Positions 10,567 to 19,945 are shown, counted from the first letter of the stretch. The stretch: 64,000 nt of DNA from Schaalia sp. lx-260 (GCF_021083645.1 NZ_JAJNRQ010000004.1:62001-126000), one strand, 5' to 3'. The notes: generated from the letters alone by a model not told the origin. Made by a program: numbers and translations.

Positions 10567-10992
10567 TCACGCTTCAACAAGCAAAGTAAACGGCCCATCA
10601 TTTACTAAAGACACATCCATCATCGCGCCAAAACGCCCCGTTTCTACATGTAAACCACGGTCCCGTAACCCACGGACAACGGCCTGCACCAAAGGCTCCG
10701 CATAGTGACTTGGCGCAGCATGGCTCCACGAAGGACGACGGCCTTTACGAGTATCCCCATACAATGTGAATTGACTGACGACAAGTACAGGCGCTCCAGC
10801 ATCTTGGAGGGATACTTCACCCTCTAATATCCTTAATTCCGCTATTTTCCGTACAATCGTGTCAACCTGAGCAGGCCCATCCGTATGCGTCACGCCAATA
10901 AGAGCAAGCACACCGGCACTTTCAATTGCCCCAACAACTTGCCCATCTACTGTCACACTCGCCTGCTTCACACGTTGCAATACAGCCCGCAT
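10567..10992 (-). CDS. dtd: D-aminoacyl-tRNA deacylase
   Basis: Hydrolyses D-aminoacyl-tRNAs (and glycyl-tRNA(Ala)) to protect translation from the wrong stereoisomer. The 141 residues are the normal size. It begins [15 protein letters not shown] and has the SQFTLYGDT motif (about 73-81) and the active-site NDGPFT segment near the C-terminus (about 131-136). It starts three bases after the ygfZ stop, so the two are almost certainly cotranscribed with the upstream genes on the minus strand. The ribosome-binding site is probably the GGGGG run overlapping the end of ygfZ. Confidence 0.95.
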   Translation of the reverse strand: MRAVLQRVKQASVTVDGQVVGAIESAGVLALIGVTHTDGPAQVDTIVRKIAELRILEGEVSLQDAGAPVLVVSQFTLYGDTRKGRRPSWSHAAPSHYAEPLVQAVVRGLRDRGLHVETGRFGAMMDVSLVNDGPFTLLVEA

Positions 10993-10995
10993 AAT

Positions 10996-12180
10996 TTACT
11001 GACCCCCTGAGGCGGCAACGACACCGCCTCCGCCAAGAGCTGGAGTATCAGGACGACGTAAAAGCGGATTACGTAAATTCGCGCCTGGCCGCTCACGTGG
11101 AGACACTGACGATTTCCCATCCAAGGGGACAATCAGTTCCTGCGCTGCTGCTACACCATCAATATCAAGTACTGCATCTGCAGGCACATTACGCGCAATG
11201 ACAGCAAGAGCAATCGGACCCATATCGGCATGACGTGCTGATGATGTCACTCGCCCAACGACACGCCCCCCGAAAGTGATACGCGCTCCCGAAGCGGGCA
11301 GATCCCCTCGGAAACCGTCAAGTTGCAAGAAAACACAACGACGAGGTGGCCGCCCTAAGTTCAGGACACGGGCCACAGATTCTTGACCGCGATAACAACC
11401 TTTCTTGGTGTGAACGGCTGTCCGTAACCAGTCCAGTTCTGCCGGGATAGTGCGTTCATCAACTTCGGAGGCAATATCAGGTTTCCATGCAGCTACTCGC
11501 ATCGCATTCCATGCAAGAAAACCAGCCGGCCGTCTTTTCTGGCCTGCTGCAATCCACTCATGCGCAAAAGTGTGCGCAGCATCTTGGGTGACAACATGAA
11601 TCATCATGTGTAGGCCACTGGCCGGATGATCGCCAGAAAAGTAGGAAGCGCCTCCATCAAGGACACCTGGCCACGGGTCTTCCCACGTCATCAGGTAGCC
11701 AGCACAGTCCGTGATTGCTTCGCGCGAGCGCTTATGAGCCGTTGAAAATAGGCGAATATCTTCACGGATACACACGTGTACGCGGAGCATGAACTGCATA
11801 GAAATTAGCCACTGAGCCAGTTTTTCCGCGTGAGAACGAGCGGTAATGAGCCACGTATTTTCGCCGTCATCCAGTGCGGCAGCCGCATATTCAATGTGAC
11901 CATTCGGGTCCAGAATCAGTATTTCCCGTGAATCTCCCGGACCCATTCCTGTGACATTTTGAGAAGCCAACGAGGTCAACCACGTCTGTCGGTCAGGCCC
12001 GCTCACAACAACAGCTGCAAGGTCTAAACGGTCAAGAATGCCTTCCCCTGCTTCAATTGCCCATTGTTCACCTGAAGGATCACCAAAATGTAAGGGAATA
12101 CCTACGGTTATTTCTGCAGCATCATCACATACTATCTGCGGATGAGCGTGAAAAACTGTGCGTGGAATGTTCAATGTCAT
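10996..12180 (-). CDS. ygfZ: YgfZ/GcvT-like folate-binding protein
   Basis: Member of the YgfZ (IscA-associated, Fe-S cluster repair) family, which shares the aminomethyltransferase fold and uses tetrahydrofolate. The diagnostic KKGCYRGQE motif with its conserved Cys lies near residue 265. The 394-residue length is slightly above the family average because of a Pro/Arg-rich C-terminal tail. It follows the nitrobindin-like gene by three bases and precedes dtd by three bases. The neighbourhood of YgfZ with a nitrobindin/FABP-like gene is a known actinobacterial arrangement. Confidence 0.92.
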   Translation of the reverse strand: MTLNIPRTVFHAHPQIVCDDAAEITVGIPLHFGDPSGEQWAIEAGEGILDRLDLAAVVVSGPDRQTWLTSLASQNVTGMGPGDSREILILDPNGHIEYAAAALDDGENTWLITARSHAEKLAQWLISMQFMLRVHVCIREDIRLFSTAHKRSREAITDCAGYLMTWEDPWPGVLDGGASYFSGDHPASGLHMMIHVVTQDAAHTFAHEWIAAGQKRRPAGFLAWNAMRVAAWKPDIASEVDERTIPAELDWLRTAVHTKKGCYRGQESVARVLNLGRPPRRCVFLQLDGFRGDLPASGARITFGGRVVGRVTSSARHADMGPIALAVIARNVPADAVLDIDGVAAAQELIVPLDGKSSVSPRERPGANLRNPLLRRPDTPALGGGGVVAASGGQ

Positions 12181-12183
12181 TTT

Positions 12184-12951
12184 TTAGCGTTCCAATGTCG
12201 GTGAGGTGGAAAATCCTGCGGTGTTTGTGTGTTCTGTGCCTGATGTGGCAGGAGCAGCATATGCTTCCTCAGGTTCTTCAGATATGCGCATAAGGCGGCC
12301 TGATAGTTCCACCGCAACTTCTGCGCCTGCGCGTGTACATTCCTGTGTCCACATCATTTCACCATTCACAAGCCCATACATCCGCCCTAGGTGCGTAATG
12401 TCATCAGCCTGCGGTGCGCGCGCGATCGCATCAGAAACAAGCTGTACTCGCGGACCCACAGACACACCGGCCCAAAGCGTGCCCAGCCCTGTTGTTGTCG
12501 CACTCGTTCCCATCAGTTCTCTGGGAGCGTACTGCCCAGGAGCAAGCGTTGTTACATCAACTTGTCCGGGAAGTAAGTGAATATAGGATGTTTCTTCCCA
12601 TAGAATGTCACTTTCGTCCATAAGGCTCAAAGCTGTATGCGCATCCCATACGGGGTCAATACTCATACCTTCACGTACCTGCGCGTAACGAATTGTTGTT
12701 GTCATACGCATGTAGTCGCCAACGATGTCGCATCGAATTTCTTCTATCACAGGCTGGTCGTCTGATGCCTCAGGATCGTTTTCCTCATTGGCGTGTTCTG
12801 CTTCCCCTGCTTGTGCGCGAGGGGAGGTTTGCGCGGGCGCGGATGTGTCGGTGAGGAATTGGGCGCTATACATTCCCCAGCCTTTCCATGAACCAAGCAT
12901 CCATGCAAGAGGCGCAAGACTCGCAGGCAGATTATCTGGAATTACCATCAT
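12184..12951 (-). CDS. Nitrobindin-like (FABP/THAP4-type) protein
   Basis: The N-terminal segment LAPLAWMLGSWKGWGMY matches the start of the nitrobindin-like beta-barrel family (formerly DUF1794), whose members bind heme or other small hydrophobic ligands. Homologues begin shortly before that motif, so the ATG at 12951 is preferred to the upstream TTG at 12996. A TACCCT hexamer seven bases before this ATG could be a -10 for leaderless transcription. An acidic linker of about 35 residues is inserted after the first strands, and the C-terminal 30 residues look disordered. I cannot locate the proximal heme histidine with confidence, so heme binding is unproven. It lies directly before ygfZ with a three-base gap. 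Confidence 0.75.
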   Translation of the reverse strand: MMVIPDNLPASLAPLAWMLGSWKGWGMYSAQFLTDTSAPAQTSPRAQAGEAEHANEENDPEASDDQPVIEEIRCDIVGDYMRMTTTIRYAQVREGMSIDPVWDAHTALSLMDESDILWEETSYIHLLPGQVDVTTLAPGQYAPRELMGTSATTTGLGTLWAGVSVGPRVQLVSDAIARAPQADDITHLGRMYGLVNGEMMWTQECTRAGAEVAVELSGRLMRISEEPEEAYAAPATSGTEHTNTAGFSTSPTLER

Positions 12952-13044
12952 GACTACTAGGGTACCCAGTACAGGAATAATCGCCACGCGAGCCAATACA
13001 CCTACAACCGGCCTGTGTTTTACCTTCGTGTGGTTTTGTCAGGT

Positions 13045-14046
13045 TTAACCGAGGCGGATCAAAGCATAGATCGGGAATGTGGCGGTTAAGAAAATAAGTG
13101 CTCCGATAGCTGCTGCGCGAGAGGTGCTACTGGCCCACCGTTCAGCAAATAAGCGGTCAATTACTGTGACAACAACAGCGACAGTGCCACCAAGGAGTAC
13201 ACCTAAAATCACAACTCCAACATGAAGTGACGTACCTGCGCCGAAAGAAAGTACATGCATTACCGCGTTGATCCGTGAGGTTTGGACTGCTTGAGCAAAA
13301 AACATCATTGAACCTATACCTGCGGCGATAGTGCAGGTAAAACAGCAGAGGACATTAATCCACTGGCGAGAGCCTAAACGCATTGCCCATGAAGCAGTAA
13401 TCACTGTAAAAGCAGTGAAGGGAATAGCGAAAGCCCACCGCGGTGACACGCTCATTCCGGTCCAAGTTGAGCCACTCATTGCGATAAGGAGACCTGTTAC
13501 TGAAGCCACGATTGTCGCGGTTGTTGCTTGCGTAGGCCATGTGGGGCTAAATCCGACATGTGTTGATATGCGCTTAGTGCCTGCGGATTCTCCACGTGAA
13601 AAAACCTGTGAATGATCTATGGGACGTGGGGCACTTAAAACCTCAGCAATAAGTACAAGGACTACAAGGAGCGCCGTTAATAGTGTGATCCAATAGAGGT
13701 CTTTCACTACAGATACCGCGACATTGGACACAAGCGCACCAAAAACAATACCTGCCTGACCAAAGACAGATGTGGGGGTGCCTGTCAGTTGCGGCCATTG
13801 CAGTGCTAAAAGAATGGCTGCTAGGACAGGTATGGTCAACATGAGCCAGTGCCCGTTCGAGATAATCGAGGTGAGGGCAGCTACTATGCTCAGCACAGTT
13901 ACTGTCATCGGGCCAGCAGTTGCTGGGCGGATGAGGGTTGTGTGAATAAATGATTTTTTGTGCGCCTGAGCACGGGCACGACGAGAAATACCTATTTCGG
14001 CCTGCATATTTTCGGGCAGGACCTTCCGTGTATCATCCGCTTCCAC
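13045..14046 (-). CDS. Polytopic membrane protein, unknown function
   Basis: 333 residues with a basic cytoplasmic N-terminus and about nine to ten hydrophobic helices spread from residue 45 to the end, separated by short loops. A longer polar loop at about 138-170 is rich in Ser and Arg. I recognise no transporter signature. It begins with GTG; no ribosome-binding site is visible, but TAAAGAT lies six bases upstream, which fits leaderless transcription. It heads a minus-strand run with the nitrobindin-like gene, ygfZ and dtd. A structured element lies about 100 bases upstream. Confidence 0.75.
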   Translation of the reverse strand: MEADDTRKVLPENMQAEIGISRRARAQAHKKSFIHTTLIRPATAGPMTVTVLSIVAALTSIISNGHWLMLTIPVLAAILLALQWPQLTGTPTSVFGQAGIVFGALVSNVAVSVVKDLYWITLLTALLVVLVLIAEVLSAPRPIDHSQVFSRGESAGTKRISTHVGFSPTWPTQATTATIVASVTGLLIAMSGSTWTGMSVSPRWAFAIPFTAFTVITASWAMRLGSRQWINVLCCFTCTIAAGIGSMMFFAQAVQTSRINAVMHVLSFGAGTSLHVGVVILGVLLGGTVAVVVTVIDRLFAERWASSTSRAAAIGALIFLTATFPIYALIRLG

Positions 14047-14052
14047 GTATGT

Positions 14053-14058
14053 ATCTTT
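14053..14058 (-). promoter_or_regulatory. Candidate -10 of the 13045-14046 gene
   Basis: AAAGAT, or TAAAGA in the shifted register, sits six bases before the GTG start with no ribosome-binding site between them. This matches the spacing seen at thrC, cysS, hemH and others in the window. Confidence 0.4.
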
Positions 14059-14145
14059 ACATAGGTATGCGCTTGTTTTCGTTTATTCTCCACAAAATTT
14101 TTTCCCAGTGAGCATTCACGCATATATCGTCGTAAGATAGGCAGG

Positions 14146-14224
14146 CACCGAGTCGCTAAGCCCCGGGCTCCACACTCTGCCGCTACGAGCGGCCTTCGCG
14201 CCGACAGGCGCTTTCGGCTCGGTG
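14146..14224. ncRNA. Candidate structured RNA with cloverleaf-like fold
   Basis: A closing stem CACCGAG/CTCGGTG (14146-14152 with 14218-14224) encloses three small hairpins: AGCC-CCG-GGCT (14159-14169), GCCGCT-ACG-AGCGGC (14179-14193) and GCGCC-GACA-GGCGC (14198-14211). On the plus strand it is followed at once by TTTTTCTTCTTT, as at an intrinsic terminator. On the minus strand it would lie in the 5' leader of the membrane gene at 13045-14046. The 7-bp closing stem and three arms recall a tRNA, but the loops are far too short and no T-loop sequence is present. It could be a small RNA, a cis-regulatory leader, or an elaborate terminator. No known RNA family is recognised. Confidence 0.45.
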
Positions 14225-14343
14225 TTTTTCTTCTTTACTGTGAAGTTCTCCGTACACGATCCCCGATTACAGGATGTCTGTCACGCTTTTTCTGCGCTGA
14301 GTAGTTGCTTTTGTTTTATCAGGTTGCATTGTTTATACAGCAA

Positions 14344-14373
14344 TGCGCTCACCGCAGTTTTACGGTGAGCGCA
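14344..14373 (-). terminator. Strong hairpin downstream of purA
   Basis: TGCGCTCACCG/CGGTGAGCGCA forms an 11-bp perfect stem with an 8-base loop beginning 17 bases after the purA stop. A second small hairpin (GCATTG/CAATGC, 14326-14346) overlaps it. No U-run follows, so it may protect or pause the transcript rather than terminate it cleanly. Confidence 0.55.
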
Positions 14374-14389
14374 CAGAAAATGAGTTTTC

Positions 14390-15673
14390 TTAAGCGAAGA
14401 TCGGTGTCCGCACGATTGTTGCTTCGCGTCCTGGTCCTACGCCGATAGAGGAAATACGGCAATTGCATAGTTCCTCTAAACGTTCCACATATGCGCGCGC
14501 ATTCACTGGCAGGTCCTCGTAGCGACGTATCCCTGTGATGTCTTCAGTCCACCCAGGCATTTCCTCGTATACGGGAATAGCGTGGTGGAATGAGGTTTGA
14601 TCCATTGGCATTTCATTCATGCGAACGCCATCAACGTCGTATGCCACGCATACGGGGATTGTGTCGTATCCGGTGAGGACATCGAGTTTCGTCAAGCAAA
14701 TATCTGTTAATCCGTTGATGCGAGCAGCGTAGCGAACTACCACGGCATCAAACCAGCCGCAACGGCGAGGACGTCCGGTTGTTACACCGAATTCTCTGCC
14801 TTTTCCACGGAGTGCTTGCCCTATTTCATTTGTCAGTTCTGTGGGGAAAGGACCTTCACCAACACGTGTCGTATAGGCTTTGGCCACGCCAACAACCGCA
14901 TCAATACGAGTGGGGCCAACACCTGTGCCTGTCAATGCGCCGCCGGCAGTCGGATTTGATGAGGTGACGAAAGGATAGGTGCCGTGGTCAATGTCAAGCA
15001 TTGTGGCTTGTCCTCCTTCAAAGAGGACAGTTTTTCCTTCGTCGAGGGCTTTGTTTACCACATATGATGCGTCAACAACCATAGGTCGAATCCGGTCCGC
15101 GTAGGAGAGGAGTTCTTCCACTACGGTATCTGGATTGATGGGTTGGGCTCCGAAGGCCTCTAAGGTTGTGTTCTTCCCAGACAGTGCGCTGTGTACTTTT
15201 TGTCGCAAAATGGATGGGTCGAAAAGGTCTTGTATGCGGATACCGATACGGTTCATTTTGTCGGCGTATGTGGGGCCGATTCCGCGACCAGTGGTGCCAA
15301 TTTGCCGTTCACCTAATGATTTTTCGGTGACGCGATCCATGATGCGGTTGTAGCTGGGGATGATATGAGCGTTGGCAGAGATAAGTAATCGTGATACGTC
15401 CACACCGCGCGATGTCATTTCTTCGAGTTCTTGGAAAAGAACTTCAAGGTCAACGACGACCCCGTTACCAATAACTGGTGTGACTCCTTGCGAAAGGATA
15501 CCTGCTGGAAGGAGGTGAAGTGCGTATTTTTCTTTACCTATGACAACTGTATGACCTGCGTTATTACCGCCGTTGAATTTTACGACCACATCTGTCCGTT
15601 GACCTAATTGATCTGTGGCTTTACCTTTGCCTTCATCGCCCCATTGAGCTCCGAGCACGATCACCGCTGGCAT
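14390..15673 (-). CDS. purA: Adenylosuccinate synthetase
   Basis: Catalyses the GTP-dependent condensation of IMP and aspartate, the first committed step to AMP. At 427 residues it is of family length. The N-terminus [18 protein letters not shown] carries the GTP-binding GDEGKGK loop with the catalytic Asp, and NNAGHTVV (38-45) holds the catalytic His. The ATG at 15673 is chosen because AGGAG precedes it by six bases and the protein then starts like its homologues. The upstream in-frame ATG would add 15 unrelated residues. It stands alone, with a strong hairpin after its stop. Confidence 0.97.
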   Translation of the reverse strand: MPAVIVLGAQWGDEGKGKATDQLGQRTDVVVKFNGGNNAGHTVVIGKEKYALHLLPAGILSQGVTPVIGNGVVVDLEVLFQELEEMTSRGVDVSRLLISANAHIIPSYNRIMDRVTEKSLGERQIGTTGRGIGPTYADKMNRIGIRIQDLFDPSILRQKVHSALSGKNTTLEAFGAQPINPDTVVEELLSYADRIRPMVVDASYVVNKALDEGKTVLFEGGQATMLDIDHGTYPFVTSSNPTAGGALTGTGVGPTRIDAVVGVAKAYTTRVGEGPFPTELTNEIGQALRGKGREFGVTTGRPRRCGWFDAVVVRYAARINGLTDICLTKLDVLTGYDTIPVCVAYDVDGVRMNEMPMDQTSFHHAIPVYEEMPGWTEDITGIRRYEDLPVNARAYVERLEELCNCRISSIGVGPGREATIVRTPIFA

Positions 15674-15828
15674 GGTGGTTCTCCTGTTTAACCGATTCTG
15701 CGTAATATGCCTCGGCACAACGCAGGCAGAACGGTGGTTCTACCTCATGAATTGTAGTCGAGAAATACTGCGAACGCTGCCAGTAAAAGTGATGTGCGTG
15801 TAAGTCACGTCATGCACAGTTATGCGTA

Positions 15829-16137
15829 TTATTCAGAAATATCATTCTGTTTTGAGGGGCGGCCACGTGAACGCAGGGGCGCGGCTGTATATTCGCGTCC
15901 GGCTTGTGTGAGAGCACGTCGCAAAATAATTTCAATCTGCGCATTCACTGACCTTAGTTCGTCAGATGCCCATTTTGCCAGAGCGTCATGAACAAAAGGA
16001 TCTAATCGCAGGAGGATACTTTTTCGCGTGTTCTTTTGCGTATGTGGGCGCTGGTCTTCCTTGGCTTTTTCAGGCAAGGAAGCGGGCGATAACAGTTGTT
16101 CTTTGTCATCGCCGCGCCCTTTTATTTTGTCGCTCAC
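15829..16137 (-). CDS. Arc-like ribbon-helix-helix DNA-binding protein
   Basis: 102 residues. The segment about 39-75 (KSILLRLDPFVHDALAKWAS, then a second helix ending ILRRAL) has the beta-strand plus two-helix pattern of an Arc/MetJ ribbon-helix-helix. It is flanked by disordered, highly charged tails. The GTG start at 16137 has AGGAG seven bases upstream and lies 11 bases after the SPFH gene, so both form one transcript. In actinobacteria such a small RHH protein often follows an SPFH gene. It may autoregulate, perhaps through the palindrome before the SPFH gene, but that is inference. Confidence 0.85.
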   Translation of the reverse strand: MSDKIKGRGDDKEQLLSPASLPEKAKEDQRPHTQKNTRKSILLRLDPFVHDALAKWASDELRSVNAQIEIILRRALTQAGREYTAAPLRSRGRPSKQNDISE

Positions 16138-16148
16138 TCCATCTCCTG

Positions 16149-17099
16149 TCAGGAGTACAAAGAGCCAGCATTAATAACTGGGGTTGTGTTTTGTTCAGAG
16201 CAGAGGACAACAAGGAGGTTGGATACCATCTGCGCTTTTCGTTCATCATCAAGGGTCACAATGTCGTCTTGTTCAAGGCGTTTCAGTGCTTGATCGACCA
16301 TTGTTACTGCACCTTCGACGATTTGTTCTCGCGCAGCGATTACCGCACCTGCTTGTTGGCGTTGCAACATTGCTTGCGCGATTTCAGGGGCATAGGCCAA
16401 GGACGATATGCGTACTTCGACAATTTCAAGACCTGCCATAGAAACACGTGCTGATAGTTCTGCAGCTAGCTCTGCGGAAACGATATCAGTTCCACCGCGT
16501 AGCGATGTTTCACCTGGGCCAGGTTCGTCGTAGGGGTGAATGGTTGCGACGTGCCGGAGCGCTGCTTCTGATTGGGTGTGAATAAATTCTTCATATTTTT
16601 CAACAGAGTAAACTGCTCGGGCTGTGTCAGCTACTTTCCATACCACGATTGCTGCAATGTTAATAGGGTTACCATCGAGGTCATTTACTTTGAGTTCTTG
16701 AGTTTCAAAGTTGCGTATTTTAACGGATACTTTCTTTCCGGTGGTTAAAGGCGGAACCCATACAAGACCTGTGCGGCGAACAGTGCCAATGTAGCGTCCG
16801 AAGAATTGTCGGACACTGGTTTGTCCTGGGGAAACTATATCCAGTGATGTCAGACCAAAAAGCAGGACAACACCAAAAACTACAGCCGAGAGAGCGAAAT
16901 AAGTTCCCGCCACAGATTCATCTGTCTCTGTAGCTTGTACAGCCATGATAAATCCGTAGATGCTGCCTGCAAGTAAAGTTAAAACAAGCAGAAGGAACAC
17001 GAAAGACAAACCTGAACCGTAGCTAAGTGCAGGTTTTTCAATGATTTCACCATCAGTGGTGCGTATTTGCATTGTCTGAACTTTTTGTTTGTTCATCAT
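16149..17099 (-). CDS. SPFH/Band 7 (stomatin-like) membrane protein
   Basis: 316 residues. Two adjacent hydrophobic segments (about 28-50 and 62-83) anchor the N-terminus. They are followed by an SPFH/Band 7 domain (about 85-250) with typical phrases such as [20 protein letters not shown] and [14 protein letters not shown], and a short alpha-helical tail rich in Ala, Gln and Glu. Such proteins assemble into large membrane cages that organise membrane domains or associated proteases. The specific partner here is unknown. The ATG at 17099 has AGGAAAG in front. It is cotranscribed with the RHH gene. Confidence 0.92.
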   Translation of the reverse strand: MMNKQKVQTMQIRTTDGEIIEKPALSYGSGLSFVFLLLVLTLLAGSIYGFIMAVQATETDESVAGTYFALSAVVFGVVLLFGLTSLDIVSPGQTSVRQFFGRYIGTVRRTGLVWVPPLTTGKKVSVKIRNFETQELKVNDLDGNPINIAAIVVWKVADTARAVYSVEKYEEFIHTQSEAALRHVATIHPYDEPGPGETSLRGGTDIVSAELAAELSARVSMAGLEIVEVRISSLAYAPEIAQAMLQRQQAGAVIAAREQIVEGAVTMVDQALKRLEQDDIVTLDDERKAQMVSNLLVVLCSEQNTTPVINAGSLYS

Positions 17100-17151
17100 C
17101 TTTTCTTTCCTCTAAGAGAGGCCGTATACGCTCTGGGCGTCAAAACCTCTT

Positions 17152-17176
17152 AAGTGATATATATATGATATCACTT
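17152..17176. promoter_or_regulatory. Palindrome upstream of the SPFH gene
   Basis: AAGTGATAT and ATATCACTT form a 9-bp inverted repeat around a 7-base AT loop, about 50 bases upstream of the SPFH start codon. It could be an operator. On the plus strand a run of seven T follows, so it might instead act as an intrinsic terminator for plus-strand transcripts. Confidence 0.5.
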
Positions 17177-17192
17177 TTTTTATGAAAGAAAA

Positions 17193-17218
17193 CCCGACGG
17201 CATTCACACACCGTCGGG
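17193..17218 (-). terminator. Intrinsic terminator of rlmB
   Basis: CCCGACGG/CCGTCGGG forms an 8-bp GC-rich stem with a 10-base loop 14 bases after the rlmB stop. In the minus direction it is followed by TTTTCTTTC. Confidence 0.85.
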
Positions 17219-17232
17219 CACACACTGCAACG

Positions 17233-18216
17233 TCACCCCTCATGCGCACGGCGCACTGACATTACCTCATATAAAGCAATACCCGTAGCCACCGCAGCAT
17301 TCAAAGACTCCACCACCGAAGAAATCGGGATTGACACCACCTGATCGCATTTTTCACGCACTAAACGCGATAAACCTGAACCCTCAGCACCAGTAACTAC
17401 AACCAAAGGAAGCGTCGCCAACTCCAAATCACGTAGCTCAACATCACCGCCGCCATCAAGTCCAACAACAAAGAAACCTGCACGTTTACAGTCCTCTAAA
17501 GCACGCACCAAATTCGTTGCGCGAGCTACAGGCACATGCGCAGCAGCCCCTGCCGATACCTTCCACGCAGTCGTCGTCACACCCGCACTCCGACGCTCAG
17601 GCAAAATCAGACCATCCGCACCAAAAGCACCGGCACTACGCAAAACCGCCCCCACATTATGCGGATCTGTCACCTGATCTAAAGCAACCAACAAAGGCGC
17701 ATTCACCTGCTGAACAGAATCAGCAATAAGATCAGCAACATCACTGTACTCGTAGGCAGGAACCTCCACAGCAACACCCTGATGAACAGCACCATCAGTT
17801 GCCACATCCAGATCACGACGTGTCACCTCATACACGGGCGCGCCTAAAGCCGTAGCCTGACGAACGACTTCCTCTACACGATCATCTTTCACATTCCCCA
17901 TCACGAAAACACGCGACAACGGAACACCGGCACGTACAGCCTCGGCCACCGGATTACGACCAGCAATAAGCTCATACCCCTCGGGCACCTTAATCGATGA
18001 CTTCGCACGAGCACGAGCAATCGCGGCTTCTTGAGCTTCACGTTTTTCACGCGCAATCTTACGTTTATGCGCCGGATGATATGTCCGATCTTCAGCTTTC
18101 GGAGTCGGCCCTCGCCCCTCTAAACGCCGTCGCGAATGACCTCCCGTACCAACCGTCGCCCCTTTCTTTGAGCCAGGTTTACGTACCGCACCGCGACGCC
18201 CATCATTACCCGCCAT
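17233..18216 (-). CDS. rlmB: 23S rRNA (guanosine-2'-O)-methyltransferase RlmB-like
   Basis: SpoU/TrmH-family 2'-O-methyltransferase, of the type that modifies Gm2251 in 23S rRNA. Of 327 residues, the first 75 are a Lys/Arg/Gly-rich tail common in actinobacterial members. The substrate-binding domain starts at GRNPVAEAVR. The SPOUT domain has DQVTDPHNVGAVLRSAGAFG, GAEGSGLSRL and the C-terminal IPISSVVESLNAAVA motifs that form the knotted SAM site. The ATG at 18216 has GGAG eight bases upstream; the longer frame adds a Cys-rich segment unlike homologues. It lies just downstream of cysS, a conserved actinobacterial pair. Confidence 0.94.
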   Translation of the reverse strand: MAGNDGRRGAVRKPGSKKGATVGTGGHSRRRLEGRGPTPKAEDRTYHPAHKRKIAREKREAQEAAIARARAKSSIKVPEGYELIAGRNPVAEAVRAGVPLSRVFVMGNVKDDRVEEVVRQATALGAPVYEVTRRDLDVATDGAVHQGVAVEVPAYEYSDVADLIADSVQQVNAPLLVALDQVTDPHNVGAVLRSAGAFGADGLILPERRSAGVTTTAWKVSAGAAAHVPVARATNLVRALEDCKRAGFFVVGLDGGGDVELRDLELATLPLVVVTGAEGSGLSRLVREKCDQVVSIPISSVVESLNAAVATGIALYEVMSVRRAHEG

Positions 18217-18342
18217 TACTACACTCCTACTCCCACAAGTACACGCAATAACACAACAATTCAGCTTAATAGCATAAAGCTGACCTACCTGCACGCGCAG
18301 ACAAAAACCGACACGATATTGCCCACAACACGCATATTTACC

Positions 18343-19806
18343 CTAAGCCAAATGCCAAGAGGCTCCTTCACGCCCATCTTCAACCACAATACCTGCAGCA
18401 GCTAAACGATCACGTAATTCGTCAGCACGCGCCCAATCCTTCTGTGCGCGAGCCTGAGCACGATCAGCCATAGTTGCTTCAACCAGCGCCGCCAAAACTT
18501 CAGCGCCCCTATCAGTCACGCCAAGGCAAGCCTCGGCACTATTTGTTGAAGCATTCCACTGATCGCAAGCCGGATCACACCCCCACACATCAAGCATGGA
18601 ACGCACATACAGTTGCGCTCGACGTACCGCTTCCACATCCCCATCATTGAGGGCCACATTCCCCTGCTTCATGTACTCATACACCACAGCAAGAGCGCCT
18701 GCCACATTCAAATCATCATTCATCGCATCAGTAAAAGCACGCGGCAAATCCTCTGGCGTTAATGAACACACCTCCGTTTCTGGAATACGACCAGCCACCT
18801 CAATTGTGCGCGCAACAAAACCAGAAAATTTTGCCCATGCCGAAGCTGCCGCAGGTAAAGTTTGCGGCCCCCATTCGATAGCGGAACGATGATGCACCGT
18901 TGACAGCGCCCACCTGATGACTACGGCAGGATAATCGCGTGTCAAAGAATCCAAGGACAACACATTTCCCAAGGATTTACTCATTTTTTCACCGTGAGTA
19001 GTCACCCACGCATTGTGAACCCACAGGCGCGCATAATTCCACCCGGCCCCGTGTGATTGAGCCTGCTCATTTTCATGGTGAGGGAAACGCAAATCAATGC
19101 CTCCACCATGAATATCAAATTCTTCACCCAGGTAATGACAAGCCATTGCTGAACATTCAAGGTGCCATCCCGGACGACCTCGCCCCCATGGTGAATCCCA
19201 TGAAGCCGTTTCTGGCTCAGATGTTTTTGCTGCTTTCCACAAGGCAAAATCACGCGGGTCACGTTTACCTGCTTCACGTGAAGAATCAATCTGAGCAGGA
19301 TCTTCTGTGGTGAGCATATCCTCAAGACGCTGACGAGTTAAAGAACCATAGTCTGAAAGCGAACGCACATCGAAATACACATTATTTTGACCATCAGCAT
19401 AGGCATGTCCACGATCAATAAGACGCTGAATCAAAGCAATCTGCTGGGGGATATGCCCTGTTGCTCGTGGCTCATATGTCGGTGGAATCACCCCCAGAGC
19501 ACGGTAAGCTGCCGCAAATTCCTGTTCAAAACGGTAAGCCCATGCCCACCATTGCCAGTCTGCTTCCTCCGATTTCATGAGGATTTTATCGTCAATATCG
19601 GTGACATTACGTACATATGTCACCTCGTAGCCACTGCGCTTCAACCAGCGAATCAGAGTATCGAAGGCCACAGCGCTACGCAGGTGCCCTACATGCGGCG
19701 AACCTTGAACCGTCGCACCACATAAGTAAATTCCTACATGTTCTGGACGTATCGGACGAAGCGGTTGGAGCTGAGCGGTTCGTGAGTCGTACATGTGTAA
19801 CGTCAT
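18343..19806 (-). CDS. cysS: Cysteinyl-tRNA synthetase
   Basis: Class-I aminoacyl-tRNA synthetase, 487 residues. The zinc-binding YLCGATVQGSPHVGHLRS includes the HIGH-equivalent HVGH and the first zinc Cys. ECSAMACHYLGEEFDIHGGG carries the other zinc ligands, and KMSKSLGN is the KMSKS loop. The start at 19806 is supported by a TACGAT hexamer six bases before the ATG, consistent with a leaderless transcript. I take it as CysS rather than the mycothiol enzyme MshC because it has the full-length C-terminal helical domain. Confidence 0.95.
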   Translation of the reverse strand: MTLHMYDSRTAQLQPLRPIRPEHVGIYLCGATVQGSPHVGHLRSAVAFDTLIRWLKRSGYEVTYVRNVTDIDDKILMKSEEADWQWWAWAYRFEQEFAAAYRALGVIPPTYEPRATGHIPQQIALIQRLIDRGHAYADGQNNVYFDVRSLSDYGSLTRQRLEDMLTTEDPAQIDSSREAGKRDPRDFALWKAAKTSEPETASWDSPWGRGRPGWHLECSAMACHYLGEEFDIHGGGIDLRFPHHENEQAQSHGAGWNYARLWVHNAWVTTHGEKMSKSLGNVLSLDSLTRDYPAVVIRWALSTVHHRSAIEWGPQTLPAAASAWAKFSGFVARTIEVAGRIPETEVCSLTPEDLPRAFTDAMNDDLNVAGALAVVYEYMKQGNVALNDGDVEAVRRAQLYVRSMLDVWGCDPACDQWNASTNSAEACLGVTDRGAEVLAALVEATMADRAQARAQKDWARADELRDRLAAAGIVVEDGREGASWHLA

Positions 19807-19812
19807 AGGTCC

Positions 19813-19818
19813 ATCGTA
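19813..19818 (-). promoter_or_regulatory. Candidate -10 of cysS (leaderless)
   Basis: TACGAT precedes the cysS ATG by six bases. No ribosome-binding site is present, which suggests that transcription starts at or next to the start codon. Confidence 0.5.
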
Positions 19819-19945
19819 ATAGGCTCAGCACTGCCCACGTGTATCAGCCAGATGAATCGGACATATGATACACAAACTCAACTAATACGCCTACATAGTG
19901 ACAACGGAGAGGACACCCCGCCGCACTATCAGCGGTAAGCGGACC

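Noticed and set aside
14141-14156. A CRISPR tracrRNA tail, because GGCACCGAGTCG appears
   Set aside because: No cas gene, repeat array or anti-repeat is found in the window; the match is short and explained by the local closing stem.
14146-14224. A tRNA gene, suggested by the cloverleaf-like layout
   Set aside because: The loops are 3-4 bases, no T-loop or D-loop consensus and no CCA-compatible arrangement are present on either strand.
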